This document shows positions 32,492-44,125 of a DNA stretch of 62,000 nucleotides, piece after piece; within the stretch, counting starts at the first letter, position 1; every line of letters begins with the position of its first letter. This DNA comes from Symbiodinium natans (Eukaryota > Sar > Dinophyceae > Suessiales > Symbiodiniaceae). A model generated the notes under the pieces. The model searched no databases and had not been told where the DNA came from. It saw only the letters and a program-made list of their open reading frames with translations. The position numbers and the translations under genes were made by a program. Where the stretch lies: contig CAJNDS010002674.1 in assembly GCA_905221605.1 (NCBI GenBank), forward strand, positions 1 to 62,000, written 5' to 3'.

Positions 32492-34282
32492 TCAAACTTC
32501 TTCCAAACTTCGGTTGGCAGATTGAAGCGCTTCACTAAACAACCCGTCACCCTCACCCTCAAGCTTCGGACGAGCTGCCTGGATGGTTGTGCGCTTCTGG
32601 TCAACACCACCAAGTGCAATGCCCGGGTGCGCGACTTCACCACACACATTCACACTTACCACTGTGGGTGGCGGATCAAATGCCGCCGACACCTCTGCCA
32701 CACCGACCTCCTCCTCGGCCTGGGCAAACCACGAACTGCAGGTAAAGATCATGGCACCAAAAGGCTTCCCTGCCGGCGTGGGGAGGGTCATCCGAGCGCC
32801 CATGTATCGCTGAAGCATGAGTTGCAACTCCTGCCTGCCCTGTCTTTCGTCGAAGACGTGCACCTGGCACCTCACCCAAGCAGGACCCACTCGGGGTGGG
32901 ATCCTCTTTAGATTCTCACGCCGAATCACAACCGACCCACCAGGCAGAGGCTCCAGAGATCGAACCAGCCAATCACAGGAGGCTGCCTGACGCCGTAAAG
33001 AAGAATAAGATGGTGCCCGCTCAGATGAGCCCCACACATCATCGTACACCTTGGATTTGTCCGGATCCAAAGGTTGCGGCGCCTCTAAACCCAGAAGGTA
33101 GCCTCCCTTCTCGATCAGGAGCTGTTGGACTGGGCTGGCTTGTCTGCACACTGCCTCCAACATCTCCTTTGCAGGATGGGCTTCCCTGTCATTGTCAGAC
33201 TGCATCATTTTGATGACCTGACCATCCGCCGACGTGACCCGCAGCTCTGGGCCAACCCTGCTACTGCCTGAGCACACCATGCTGTGGATAGATACATCCG
33301 GAGGCAACAGCAAGCCCGCAACGCCGGCTGGGATATCGTCTGCGCTGCTGATCCCACGTCGCATCTCATAGCCAGCAACAGCAACACGCCGCCGCGATGG
33401 CAGCAGGTCTGCGCAAACAGCTCCACATTTCACAGCGTTCGGCAGCGCCAAGTCCAAGGCGCTGAGCACCGAGCCAACTACATATTTGGATGCTAGTGGG
33501 TCTATGAAGAGCAGAATCCCTCTCGGACGCGCTTCGTCTCTCTCTACTCCCAAATACTCTCGCCAAGCTCTTGGCATTGGTGGCTCTTGCGCTCCTATGA
33601 CGCGCGTACGACCTTGGATCTGACAAACCAATCCCGATATCTCCTGCAGCTCCTTTGGCCCCACAAAGAAAGGTTTTGCACCAGGAAGTTCTGAACTTGA
33701 GCTGACTGAACCACTTGAATATTCCTTTCGTAGGGGTTGCTGCACGGCTATCAACTGTATGACTGGTGCCTTTCTGCCTGCAGCACGTCGGTGATGATCA
33801 GTGCCAGGACCGCCGCAGCCATTCACGGCAGCCCCAACACAGGCCCCGCTGGTACCGAGGTTTCGATCCAGAGTCATTGTGATGTCTGTGACGGACACGT
33901 CATTGTGGCCACTGACATAGATTATGCCAAAGTCCCAACACTTTCGTGGGCGACTGCGTAGCTGATATGATGCTTCAGCTGTAAGCTCTGCGACTGCAGC
34001 TCGCCAGTCCTCGTGCGTCGACAAGACGGTGCAAAAGAGGGGCTCCTCGGTGACATCGTTGGCACCCTTGGTGAACTGGGAAGCCGAAGCACGAAGACGT
34101 GTTCGTTCACCTTTTTGACGACGCAACTTGCGACCTGTGGCGACAGCTGTGGCCACGTAAGCTGCGCCAGCACCGACCCAAACTTTTGGGCGTGCGCCTG
34201 CGTGGTCAGTGGAGACCTTTCGCTCCGTGGAAGAATGGACCACAGTGTAGCAGTTGCAACGAGTCAAGTACACTGGGAGCAT
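32492..34282 (-). CDS. FIST-domain (FIST N + FIST C) protein, uninterrupted 596-codon ORF
   Basis: A single ATG-started frame. Residues 35-50 (VGAGAAYVATAVATG) form a short apolar segment followed by RKLRRQKGERTRLRASA, resembling a targeting or anchor region. FIST N spans about 80-370, with WDFGIIYVSGHND, GACVGAAVNGCGG, ILLFIDPLASKYVVG, GVAGLLLPPDVSIHSMVCSG and VGPELRVTSADGQVI in the usual order. FIST C spans about 395-560, with YLLGLE, WLVRSLEPLPGGSVVI, and near the end FGAMIFTCSSW, equivalent to the FSC-x-x-R position of the family. FIST domains are small-ligand sensory modules (an amino-acid-binding role is proposed), in eukaryotes sometimes with an F-box; none is seen here. Cellular location is unknown. 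It has no intron in 1.8 kb while neighbours have exons of 30-300 bp, so it may be retrocopied or recently acquired. An overlapping ATG-TCT-TAG precedes the start. Confidence 0.8.
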   Translation of the reverse strand: MLPVYLTRCNCYTVVHSSTERKVSTDHAGARPKVWVGAGAAYVATAVATGRKLRRQKGERTRLRASASQFTKGANDVTEEPLFCTVLSTHEDWRAAVAELTAEASYQLRSRPRKCWDFGIIYVSGHNDVSVTDITMTLDRNLGTSGACVGAAVNGCGGPGTDHHRRAAGRKAPVIQLIAVQQPLRKEYSSGSVSSSSELPGAKPFFVGPKELQEISGLVCQIQGRTRVIGAQEPPMPRAWREYLGVERDEARPRGILLFIDPLASKYVVGSVLSALDLALPNAVKCGAVCADLLPSRRRVAVAGYEMRRGISSADDIPAGVAGLLLPPDVSIHSMVCSGSSRVGPELRVTSADGQVIKMMQSDNDREAHPAKEMLEAVCRQASPVQQLLIEKGGYLLGLEAPQPLDPDKSKVYDDVWGSSERAPSYSSLRRQAASCDWLVRSLEPLPGGSVVIRRENLKRIPPRVGPAWVRCQVHVFDERQGRQELQLMLQRYMGARMTLPTPAGKPFGAMIFTCSSWFAQAEEEVGVAEVSAAFDPPPTVVSVNVCGEVAHPGIALGGVDQKRTTIQAARPKLEGEGDGLFSEALQSANRSLEEV

Positions 34283-34960
34283 GCTAAGACATGTTTAAGG
34301 CGCCTTGTGCCGAGGAGCTGCGGAGACGAACACTGTACCAGAAGTCATCTTTTTTGCTCCCTTCTCCCGTCTCTTTTATTTCTAGCCCTGCCACATCCAG
34401 CCACCGCAGATGGCAGACACAAATCGTGCGGACTTTGCGGTCTATTGACGTGGGCGGGGTATGTGATAAATCCTCCATGCATGCCAACATGCGACCACCA
34501 ACCATAACACACCGAAACCACAGGGCTTGAAGCACTTCGTGGGGCCTCGGAAGTGGAATGTGCAACGGCTCTGCCAATCTTCGATCACGCTGGCTCGTAA
34601 TGCACAGGATCGCTTTTCAACCCGCAGTAGGAACAACATGATTCAGACTTGCCTTTCTGAACGGGGTATGGCAAAGTATAGCACAGTACTGGATGGCGCC
34701 CGTTTACCTTTGCCCTCAGGGCTTGGCGTACGCCTCTCTGTGTCTGTGTGCATCGCGGCATGGGGCAGTCGTGTGGTGGGGCAGAGTGGGAGGGGCCATG
34801 AGGCTGATGCATCAAGGGAGCCCTGCCTGTGCCACTGCACGCCAGACTCCGGAATGCCGCAAAGCATCTGACAACGGCCGCAGCTCTTGCTGCTCCAACG
34901 CAGCCTCGGGATGCAGCAAGCATCAACTGAAAGAAACTCATCACAATGCAACGCTGGGGC

Positions 34961-35065
34961 CTGGAATGGATGTCCAAACTCTATGTTGGCATTCACCAAG
35001 TCAAACTCGCCCAGGAGGCGTGAGTATACCTCCTGAAAGGCATGTGCGATGCATTGGGGGCTTGC
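34961..35065 (-). CDS. Candidate exon, unidentified
   Basis: Between a GCACAG acceptor and a CAG|GC donor, exactly 35 codons read ASPQCIAHAFQEVYSRLLGE and then FDLVNANIEFGHPFQ. Splice borders and residue pattern are convincing. The family is not recognised. It lies 680 bases upstream of the FIST start on the same strand; it may belong to a separate gene. Confidence 0.55.
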
Positions 35066-35069
35066 CTGT

Positions 35070-36220
35070 GCTTGCTTGACCAGATTTTGAACCCAGGTCC
35101 TCATTCAGCAAAAGCTCAATTCCAAGGTCAAGGCGGCCAGGGTTCAGTACCTGGCTGAGCACGCACACAAGTCAAACTACAAAAACTTTCGATGCACGCT
35201 ACACCTGCTTCAGCAATGTCCAGGACTCAGAAACCACTCGACTGCGATGATGCTGCCTGAAACCACGATTGCTGCGATGACTGTGGAATAGGCTTAGTAG
35301 GGCAGCCTTCGGCAAGACACCAAGCGATCCCATCTGTCATTTTGGCAAACCAAAAGTTCGGCCTTAGTCTTCTCGCATGGAGAATTTTCGACAAGTCGGA
35401 TGAAACCACTCGACTGTGCTCGCAGCGATGGCCTCCCTGACTGGCATGCCCCAGTACAAGACCTAGCGTGGAAACATGAACATGCGGCCGAACAGAAGCA
35501 ACCAGTTGTGCCTGGCACACTGCCCAGGACAATGCCAACGCGGCCAAGAGGAGATTCTCTGAGTATCGCCGAGCCTGGGCCGGCATCACATCCATCAATG
35601 CCTAAATCGAGGAGTTTGGTGCACAACTTGGCTATAGCCTCGGAAAGCTCTCCCTTTCAAAATTCACATAATTCACGTTCTTGCTCGTATTACAAGGATG
35701 CCAAAACACAAACTTCTTTTTGCCAAGCACCAGCATGAGTTGAGGTTCACTTCCTCACCTTCTACTCTGTTCTGTGCGGACGCTGTCCACAGGACGCATC
35801 ACAGACCGGAGTGCCTTGTGCATCTTCGTGAACTCTGTGAACTCTGTTCATGACCGTTGCTGGAGGCGCTGTAGGCGGCAGCTGTCCTACCGCGTCCCTC
35901 GAATGCCTGACTCACATCCCCAGAGAAGCAGTGTCCGCTGGATGGTGATGCTCACTTGCGCAAGTTGAAGACAATCCCGACCTCAGCTTTTGCGTGTAAC
36001 AAAAAACAGGTGTAACACGGCATGCTCACTTACTCTTCCCTTACTGACATGCAAGGCAGGCACTGAGAAGCGATTGCCATGCACTTCTCTCACCTAGGTT
36101 GCTGTTATTCGCCAATTCAGTCCGAAGCAGCCGAGCACAACTTTTGCAAAACTTGGTCTGATGTGCTGGAGAACGTGCTAAATGTGCTAAATAATTGGCA
36201 GGGCGCTCCATGCTTGAAAT
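35070..36220. other. Unassigned region with a weak exon signal
   Basis: A possible hydrophobic exon on the minus strand near 35575-35510 (SENLLLAALALSWAVCQ). Nothing else is supported. Confidence 0.3.
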
Positions 36221-36224
36221 CTGA

Positions 36225-36302
36225 ACCCTGCACGGCGGCACTGTTGGCAGCAAACACCGTCACATCTCCCTCACTGGCCGCCACTTCGACAACCTCAAAC
36301 CA
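36225..36302 (-). CDS. Candidate exon, unidentified
   Basis: The minus strand reads VVEVAASEGDVTVFAANSAA followed by VQ, bounded by a TTTGAG acceptor and a CAG|GGTTCAG donor region. The pattern looks coding. The family is unknown. Confidence 0.4.
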
Positions 36303-36329
36303 CAACACACGAATCATGGGCTGTTACAA

Positions 36330-36496
36330 GGGGGGGGAAGCCCCCCCCACAACCACAAGTACCTTTAGCAGGAGGTTCTGGTACAGCCAAGTTCTTTTCT
36401 TAGGGTTGTTGGCACATAGTTGTAGAACCCCCCCCCCCCCCCCCCCCCCCGCAATGCAAAAAGTACTTGTTGGGGGCCCCCCCCCCCCCCCCCGTG
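36330..36496. repeat. Poly-G/poly-C tracts with a G8-C8 hairpin
   Basis: G8 followed by AAG and C8 at about 36330-36350 forms a perfect hairpin. C-runs of more than 20 bases follow near 36427-36450, and a second run is at 36477-36494 after GGGGG. Such tracts are prone to sequencing-length error. Confidence 0.85.
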
Positions 36497-36499
36497 CTC

Positions 36500-37290
36500 A
36501 TTCAAAGGCTTGTCGCAACCACACTCCTTTGAATCTCCTTGAAACCCCTAGAGCAGTGTAGTTGTCCGATGTTGTGCGTTTTGTGTGCTCTTCGCAGAAC
36601 TTCACTGCTGTGCAGCGCTCAGTCAGTCCATCTTATCGCCCTAATCCAATCCCGCTGCATTTTGTGCGTCGTGGCGACAAGCCAGTCCAGGACCCACAAA
36701 ACGTAGCTTTCCCAGTCTGCCGTCCAGCCCCTCCAACCAGGGTACACGCCCCTCCCAAGTACTTTTTAACGGACCCCTGATACACACGACGGATCCTCAG
36801 CTGGGCATTTGCAAAGGCTTCACTTAGGCACCTGTCCACTTTTCATGTTCTTCACGAAGAATTCGCCACCATTGAAATCCTGCCCTGCAGGTGACTTGAC
36901 GCAGACAAAAAGTTCGACCCTCGACGCACGCAACAGGAGCAAAGTGCACAGACACGCGCCTCGTCTGCTTAACATCAACACTGCTTGGTACGGGAAGAAC
37001 AACGAACCATAAGGATCCTGGCAGGGATCTGCCTCTCGGCCAGGCTACGACAGCTTGCCGCAGCTTGCCAAATCTAGGACCGTGAATCCAGAAACTATAA
37101 GGTCTGTCCTGATGCGCGAGATTGACTCCACCCTGGATTGAACAGCTCGAATATGCAAAATAGGCATAGGCATACTCTTGGCCATCTGCTGTGCCTCACC
37201 AAATGCCAAGAAGATAGTGGCACAACGTCGCCTCAGCACAGGTTGACAAAGGAGCAGAAGAGAAGGGCCAAGAAACAAAAGCTTAGCTTG
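36500..37290. other. Unassigned region
   Basis: No supported feature. A 68-codon frame at 36839-36633 (minus) has no recognisable motif. Confidence 0.3.
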
Positions 37291-37297
37291 CAGCTGC

Positions 37298-37468
37298 CCT
37301 GCGGCACGGCAGCGCTTTTCCAGATCGGCCAGCGTTCTGCCATATCTCTGCGCAAGAGAAGGCGAATGGGCCAGAATTGACTCCTGCAGCGCCATTGGAT
37401 GTATTAGAGGCATATCCAGGGCACGCTTCCGTTCAGCAAAGCTGCGTACAGTGAGGTTCGGATTGCTT
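37298..37468 (-). CDS. Candidate exon, unidentified
   Basis: After an acceptor TTGTAG the minus strand reads SNPNLTVRSFAERKRALDMP, continues LIHPMALQESILAHSPSLAQ and ends RYGRTLADLEKRCRAA before a GG|GC donor. At 171 bases it is among the longest convincing exons in the region. Helical, charged, no family recognised. Confidence 0.55.
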
Positions 37469-37479
37469 CTACAAGTAGT

Positions 37480-38590
37480 GGAGCACTGCCGTCGCAGAAA
37501 TGGTAAGCACCACCTCGACCGGCCTTCGAGACATTCTGCACAGCGGCACGACAGCGAGCAGGCAGCTTAGCCTTGCCTCCCCATCGAGGCGCCGGACATC
37601 GGAGAAGTTGGCACCCGCTGCGAAGTGCAGCAGCTGAGAACATTCCTCTCAAATTTCAGGTCTCGTCAACTCAAGGCTCTATAGTAGGCCCTGGCCTGTG
37701 ACTGCAAGACGTTCCGTATGCACACCGCCCCTTCAGTGGCACCGCACCAACATCATGCGTGACTCTGTTACATCCTTCCTTTCAGCACGCTTAGCCATGG
37801 AAGAGGCTGCCCCAGAAGGCGAAACTGTCTCGCTCTCTCTCTGTGGGTCGCTCTCTCCAAACTTCAACAACTGGGCCTTTGCGTGTGAGTTCTGCAAACT
37901 GCGCATTCGCCAGGGCGTGCTGAAGTCGTGGCCGGACCTATCACTGTCCAAAAGTGTCAACACTCACACTCGCGGCCCACGGGCAATCACGGGCACACGC
38001 GTGGATGGGCAGCTGTCGTTGTCCAAGTGTCCCTCTTGAGGGCTGCCGTCAACGTCCGGCAAGGCCTCATAGATCATGGACAGCGGCTATGGCCTTTTCT
38101 TCTGACTCATCAAGCATGAAGTGCCAGATATGCAACATTATGCAACCTAGCAGCTTCGCGCGCGACATAGTCTTGCAGCAAAAGGCAGGCGGCTGCGGCT
38201 TGTGCATGTCCGGGTGATGAAAGAGCTTCCCGCCCGAAAGCACCAGACGCTCCTGCAAAAGAGCTAGGTCGCTAGGTCATGCATGTAGGACGGAGCATCA
38301 ACAACGGCTGTAGGAAGAAGCGGTTCTATGCTGCTTTATGGCGTCCTTCAATACAGCCTTGTTTCGAAGCGGCTCCACTTCTTCAGGCCGCCATTTGTCC
38401 ACTCCTTTCTTTCAGCGCAACTCTGCGACATACTGCAATATGCCGCAATTTCCCTCCGGATGCTGCGCTCTGTGCTGGGCTGCGCGCGTGGGTCGTGGCG
38501 TGCCAAGGCAACGCGGCCCGAAGAGGCACGATACGTCCCGACAAGAGTGGCCTTGCACCTCTTTGCCCAGCGGCGCACTGCTTCGCCTGG
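37480..38590. other. Unassigned region
   Basis: No supported gene; overlapping frames on both strands without motifs. Confidence 0.3.
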
Positions 38591-38613
38591 CCTCACTTTA
38601 CAGAAGCCAAATG

Positions 38614-38614
<1 letters not shown>

Positions 38615-38645
<31 letters not shown>

Positions 38646-39043
38646 AGACACAGACACAGACACAGACACAGACACAGACACAGACACAGACACAGACACA
38701 GACACAGACACAGACACAGACACAGACACAGACACAGACACAGACACAGACACAGACACAGACACAGACACAGACACAGACACAGACACAGACACAGACA
38801 CAGACACAGACACAGACACAGACACAGACACAGACACAGACACAGACACAGACACAGACACAGACACAGACACAGACACAGACACAGACACAGACACAGA
38901 CACAGACACAGACACAGACACAGACACAGACACAGACACAGACACAGACACAGACACAGACACACACACACAGACACAGACACAGACACAGACACACACA
39001 CACACACAGACACAGACACACACACACACACACCACACACACA

Positions 39044-39141
<98 letters not shown>

Positions 39142-39175
39142 ACACCCGCGCGCGCGCGCGCACACACCGAGCCAT
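38615..39175. repeat. CA and CAGACA microsatellite complex, ~560 bp
   Basis: CA units to 38639, then a CAGACA hexamer array of about 50 units to about 38965, then mixed CAGACA/CA to 39030, then CA to about 39138, ending in a CG run. Frames of 190-330 codons through it (His-Arg, Asp-Thr, Cys-Val, Ser-Val) are repeat artefacts. Confidence 0.97.
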
Positions 39176-39200
39176 TGCTGCCCGCCTTGGCCGTGCTCCC

Positions 39201-39735
39201 TCAGCCTGGAGCAGCGCCAGCTGTTCCTCTCCAATTAGAAGAGATGTGAAGAGCTGCAGATGGGCTCAACCCACAAGAGTGACGAACAGCCCGCCAAAGA
39301 ACATCATCATATTCAACAGCTAGATACAAAGATATGCCAGCATCCTTGGCGTCCCACAAACCTCCGTCAGAACTCACCACCCGGTGCCAGCCACGAACTC
39401 GCTTGTTGACCACGGCGATCAGCTGGCTGCCCAATTGGGCGCGAATGCCTTCCACACCAGAAATCGTAGGAGCTTCAACTTGGCTTTTTCTACTGCCTGC
39501 ACTGCCTGTGTCAATACCTTCATCTCCACGATCCAATTCTTGCAACACTTTGCGGAAGACCTTCACGTGCACCGTGTGCACTCTCACTCGCACTGCAACA
39601 CCAATCTGAAATTCGGGCCTCCATCTTTGTTCGCGTCTCTCCCTTGGGTATGCCTCGTAAGACTGCCACGATGGCTTTGCTGGATGCGCCATCTTTCCTG
39701 TCGCTCCAGCTTGACAGGTATGTCAATTTAAGCGG
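39201..39735 (-). CDS. Unidentified coding region, two frames
   Basis: The minus strand carries two coding-like frames in succession. 39735-39620 reads LSSWSDRKDGASSKAIVAVL then RGIPKGETRTKMEAR. From an AG at 39609-39608 the other frame reads IGVAVRVRVHTVHVKVFRKV, continues LQELDRGDEGIDTGSAGSR and LGSQLIAVVNKRVRGWHRVV, and stays open to the end of the 163-codon frame (39201). Either a splice junction or a frameshift separates them. The Gln/Asp and beta-like pattern suggests a folded protein. I do not recognise it; a retroelement origin is possible. Confidence 0.45.
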
Positions 39736-40110
39736 TTTTTGGGACGATCTGGGCAGTTTCGAACCCAGGCTCAAGCCTGCCCACTTTGTGAGTTCCACTT
39801 CGCTTGTCTCTGTTGTTGTTTTCAAGTTATCTTGCCCAGCCACAGAATCTGTTTTGGTGTTTGTGCAGGAAAAAGCAACAGGCCTGCTGTGCAGGAAGGC
39901 CCCGGCGCGTTCGTAGGACGAACTCCGCCGAAGCTTCCCCCCACAAGAACACGGTCTGTCGCGCCTGAGACGTGCAGACTGCGAAGGTCTCTTCATGGCT
40001 CGGGGAACTCCAAGCCTGGACCCCAGTAGAGTCCCCGCTTGAATCCGCACTTGAGCCGCAAAAAGATGCACTGCAGATCACTGCAGATGACTACAGCCTG
40101 CTGAGGCTGG

Positions 40111-40320
40111 GTGCGACAACACCCACACCCACACCCACACCCACACCCACACCCACACCCACACCCACACCCACACCCACACCCACACCCACACCCACAC
40201 CCACACCCACACCCACACACCCACCCAGCCACACCCACACCCACCCAGCCACAGAGATATCTAAAAATGTATGTATGTATGTACGTATGTATGTATGTGT
40301 GTGCATGTATGTATTTATAA
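40111..40320. repeat. CCACAC hexamer array followed by GTAT tetramer array
   Basis: About 18 CCACAC units (40117-40225) with CCCAGCCACAC variants to 40250, then GTAT repeats 40266-40315. All reading frames through it are artefacts (His-Pro, Cys-Gly, Val-Gly). Confidence 0.97.
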
Positions 40321-40324
40321 ACTT

Positions 40325-43300
40325 AGGTTTTTTCATGTAATGCTTAACAGCAAGACGACTACAAAAATTTGACGAAACGTTTAACAACTTTGCACCAGCG
40401 ACACTGCACGGGTCGTCTTGCGTCTTTCGTGGCCCCTCAGCAGCCGGCACAGGACTTGAAACACGACCAGGACCTGAACAGCACGGGTGCCCCTGAAATG
40501 CTACGAGTACAACTACGAAAGCTGCCCGACGTGAAGACATCTTCTGCCTCAATCGCGCTGGGTCATGCAGCTCGCAGCACAGCAGACGATGAGCACCACG
40601 AGAAACTTCCCGTTCCTTATGAAGAGATCTGGTTAGGATGCATCATCCTTCCAAACTAGTCGTCTATAGAGGGCCACACACGGCAGCTTTCGCTGCAGAA
40701 AACTGCTTTGCATCCTGGCTCGCAAAATTGCACAGAACTGTTGCGTTGTACCTAGACTTTTAGAGTTGATTCATTCCGCCACACTTCATGAGGAGAAAGT
40801 GGCTGGACTTCTTGGTTGGACCCAAGAATAGGCAAGTGACAAGTGGATGACGTGGTCGATGTTTGCATGGCTATTTGTTTGTCTTGGGCGCCTCCCTTAC
40901 CAGCGCTCCACCTGCATCGTCACCCCAGAGATGCCTTCCCAACTCCTCAATATCCTTCAACCTGCAACGCGCACACACTCTCCCGCAAGCCTGCCTTCCG
41001 TAACACAAGCCACAGGCGGTGGGCCACACAGAGACGGATGACCTCGAAAGGTACGCGAATTCGTTTTAGCTACAGGCAACATCTGCCAACTGCAGTGTGA
41101 AGCCTAGAAGTTTGTGAGACGTCACGCCAAGAGACCTTTCCATCCAACACAACGTGTCTGTCTGCACCGATCACTGGTCCAGTAGCTGGGATGGCGACTC
41201 CACTGTGATGCTGGCGTTATGCAGAATCCTCATACCATTGCGGCCAAATGCGAGGCGACCAGTACAGCACTGAATTTTTCCGAAACTGCTTCTGCGACAT
41301 TATGGCTCGCTCGTTCTGCGATTGCCTCTTCATTCCAAGAGGAACCCCCTCCTCAAATCCTGCAACCTGCGGCCCAGCAGCTGCTGAAGCAGATCTTGGA
41401 AGCTGCCCACAGGCATCATGCACCTTTTGGAAAAGGAGACCACTGAGACCACTGAGATCCGGATATTGAATGGTATTGGCCCATGTTGCAGAACTGGGAG
41501 ACGCGCGCTGCACAACAGCGCGTCATGCGTTGTGAGAAGATGTGCTGCAATGCCACCTGCAGCGGACGAAGTCTGGAATTGGAATCCACCACATCGACCA
41601 GAGTCAAGCCTCACCTTTCTGCATCCAGGCATCTGATCCCCTTCTTGCACTACCTTCTTGCACTACTGAAACCTGAACCCAAAACCCCGACACCTCACCA
41701 CCGGAGAGGAGGGAATACCATGGGAGGGGGATCTGAAGTTCCAGCTCAGATCCGCACTAAGGGCGTGTCTCGAAAAACTACTTCTCGAGCTGCCTCAGGC
41801 ACAGCGGTATGCAAACACGAAATGTTCTGGGTTCTGAAGTCCCCATCGCATGACATACGCGAACAACGCCGGACATTGCAGACGGCTGACGAATGGTCTG
41901 GCCGCAACAAGTCCTCGACCACACCGAGCACGTTGCTGGAGCTGGCAACAAGGAAATGACTTGTGACAAGACAAGCTTCACAAGTGTTCCGACAGACACA
42001 TGTGTCTGGAAGCTTTAGGTGTGCCAAGGCATTCTCAACAAGCCTGCACCCCAGCGGAGTTGTCCAACAAAAGCTGCCTTGCAGAGTTGATTGGCAGAAA
42101 GCGTTGCCCGGCGCTTAGGCGCTTCCATGACGAGGATGTAGGAGCATGGCTGAAGGACATCCTGCTGTTCCTTCGACTCGTGATGCCATGGCTCCACACG
42201 ACACACACCACCCAACATACAAGAGGATCGAATACGCCAAGCACAACGGTAACTGTGCACGGTCAGTGCTTTGCTGGTTCTTCGCCTCACTGGATACTCA
42301 AAATCATGTGAGCAAGCTCTGCCGTGGTTGACGATCATGTCAGATCTTCGCAGCAACTCTGAACACGAAGTGCGGTGCCAATTGTTGCTGTCGCCAGACG
42401 AAGACAAGAGACAAGATGCCCAACGATCAACGCGTATCAAAGCGGAATACGATTTTACCTCGACGTTTCACCAACTCTTGCAAGGCAACGCTGTGCTTAC
42501 ATTGGTCCCAGATAGTCCGTATGCTCGAAGATATTCGCACAAAGCTAATCAAAAACTAACCGTGTCAACAGCGCTGCGTTGGGCCAGAGTTGCCTTCCAG
42601 AAACGTGCTAAAACTTGGCTGCGTGAGGTGCAACCCATCGATAAGATCCATGCAAGAAATCCTGGACGTAATTGCAATTTCCAAGGAGAACACAGCATCA
42701 CACAGCACTGGCTAGTAAGCTATCCAGCAAATTGTGAGCAAGATGCCTTTGGCATGTCTCGCTTCCGCACTGTGCTTCCAGATACATGCTCCACGATGTT
42801 GCTGTAAGCCGCGCATCTCGGAAGCAGCCCCGTGCACCTTGCTCAAGAGCCTGCAGGTTTCTGCGCGACCTCTTCGAGCAAGGCAGATTGTTTTGTCTGC
42901 TTGTCATCCGCATGTGCGTCTCTCTGAGACGTAATGCCCTGTACTGCCCCCCCCGGGAGGTGCCTTCAACACCACCTGAAGTGGGCACCACACCACTGCA
43001 TAAAAGTTGTCTTTCTCAACGGGCTATTTTGCCGGGCAAATCGTTGGCCAGAGCTCAGGGTCGCGCCTGCCACTTTTCGGAATTCAAAAAAACCTCTCAG
43101 AAGCTGAGTGAGTTGCACCCGATTGTACTGCCCCCAGCTTGTCAGGATCTTGCCGCTATGAGTTTGGTAGGTACTGTAGGGCCTGGGCCTTCCATGTAGT
43201 TTGCATGCATGCATGCATAGCGCATGCATGATGCATGCGTAGAAGTCCTAACAAAATATTCCTCGTTCGCTTCCTGGCATGGGAGTGGCCTCCATGTGCA

Positions 43301-44120
43301 TTGCTGACACTTCCAACTGTCAGCTCCCAACCAGAAGCTGTGTTTTGTTCACCCTACTCTATGTGGGGCTACCTTCATGCAGACCAGGGCAAAAACAGAG
43401 TCATTGCGGCGACTTGGCATTGGAACCACAGCAATCATCCGCAATACAAAATGGACACGCAGCACCCAGGCAACATCAACAGGCGGAAACGGCCAAACTG
43501 GCTTCAGAATGCTTCAGATGGGGGGACTATATGGGCCGTTTGGACCCCTAGCATTTTCCAGGCCCCCCAAAGTGACATCTGCACTGGAGAAGGCGAAAGC
43601 AAGTCAAGAAGTTACATGAAGTTACCATTACAATTGCCGATATCCAAGATCGAAACCAGCACATATCAGAGGGCATCAAGAAAAAGCTTAATGCGACACA
43701 CATGCTGAGGCTTCGGAAGGCCTTACAGTCCACCTCTTCATGGGCAACCTCACCGACAAAAAAGCGACAACCAATGATGCACCAAAGAACTTGCGGCTGC
43801 CATTCGGCCATGCTTCGAAAGCATGACATGTTCTGAGGCACTTGCTTTTCTATCGGCGGCCGCTGCTTGTAAGCCTGCTGCGATGTTGCCTTGCAGGCCA
43901 TGACTAATTAGACGAGTTGCACTTGTCCAGCTTTGACCTACTGACAGCCTGTTTGTCACACAGCCCGAGGCAGCTGGGCACCCAGCCAGAAACAAACGAG
44001 GAGTGCTCACAGGAAGATCATGCCCGCTGTCCTGCCACTTAGCATGCGACGTTGAACGCCTCCACAAAACTGCACAAGTCCTTTGAAGCTGCAGGTAATT
44101 CAGAAGCGTTGCAATAGCCC
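40325..44120. other. Unassigned region, no gene supported
   Basis: The longest frame is 42271-42807 on the plus strand (178 codons) with no recognisable motif and on the strand opposite all supported genes. The minus strand has scattered frames of 60-140 codons. A GCATGC-rich palindromic run is at 43201-43240. Confidence 0.3.
43201..43241. repeat. Alternating GCATGC palindromic run
   Basis: Three to four overlapping GCAT/ATGC tetramers are followed by AGC and further GCATGCATGATGCATGC. It is alternating purine-pyrimidine and self-complementary over about 35 bases, so hairpin-forming or Z-DNA-prone. Confidence 0.8.
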
Positions 44121-44125
44121 TTCCT

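Noticed and set aside
38328-39323. Frames of 190-331 codons (His-Arg, Asp-Thr, Cys-Val, Ser-Val repeats)
   Set aside because: Artefacts of the CAGACA and CA arrays; non-repeat ends show no domain.
42271-42807. 178-codon plus-strand ORF
   Set aside because: Some protein-like stretches, but no domain, no neighbouring exons on that strand and opposite to all supported genes.
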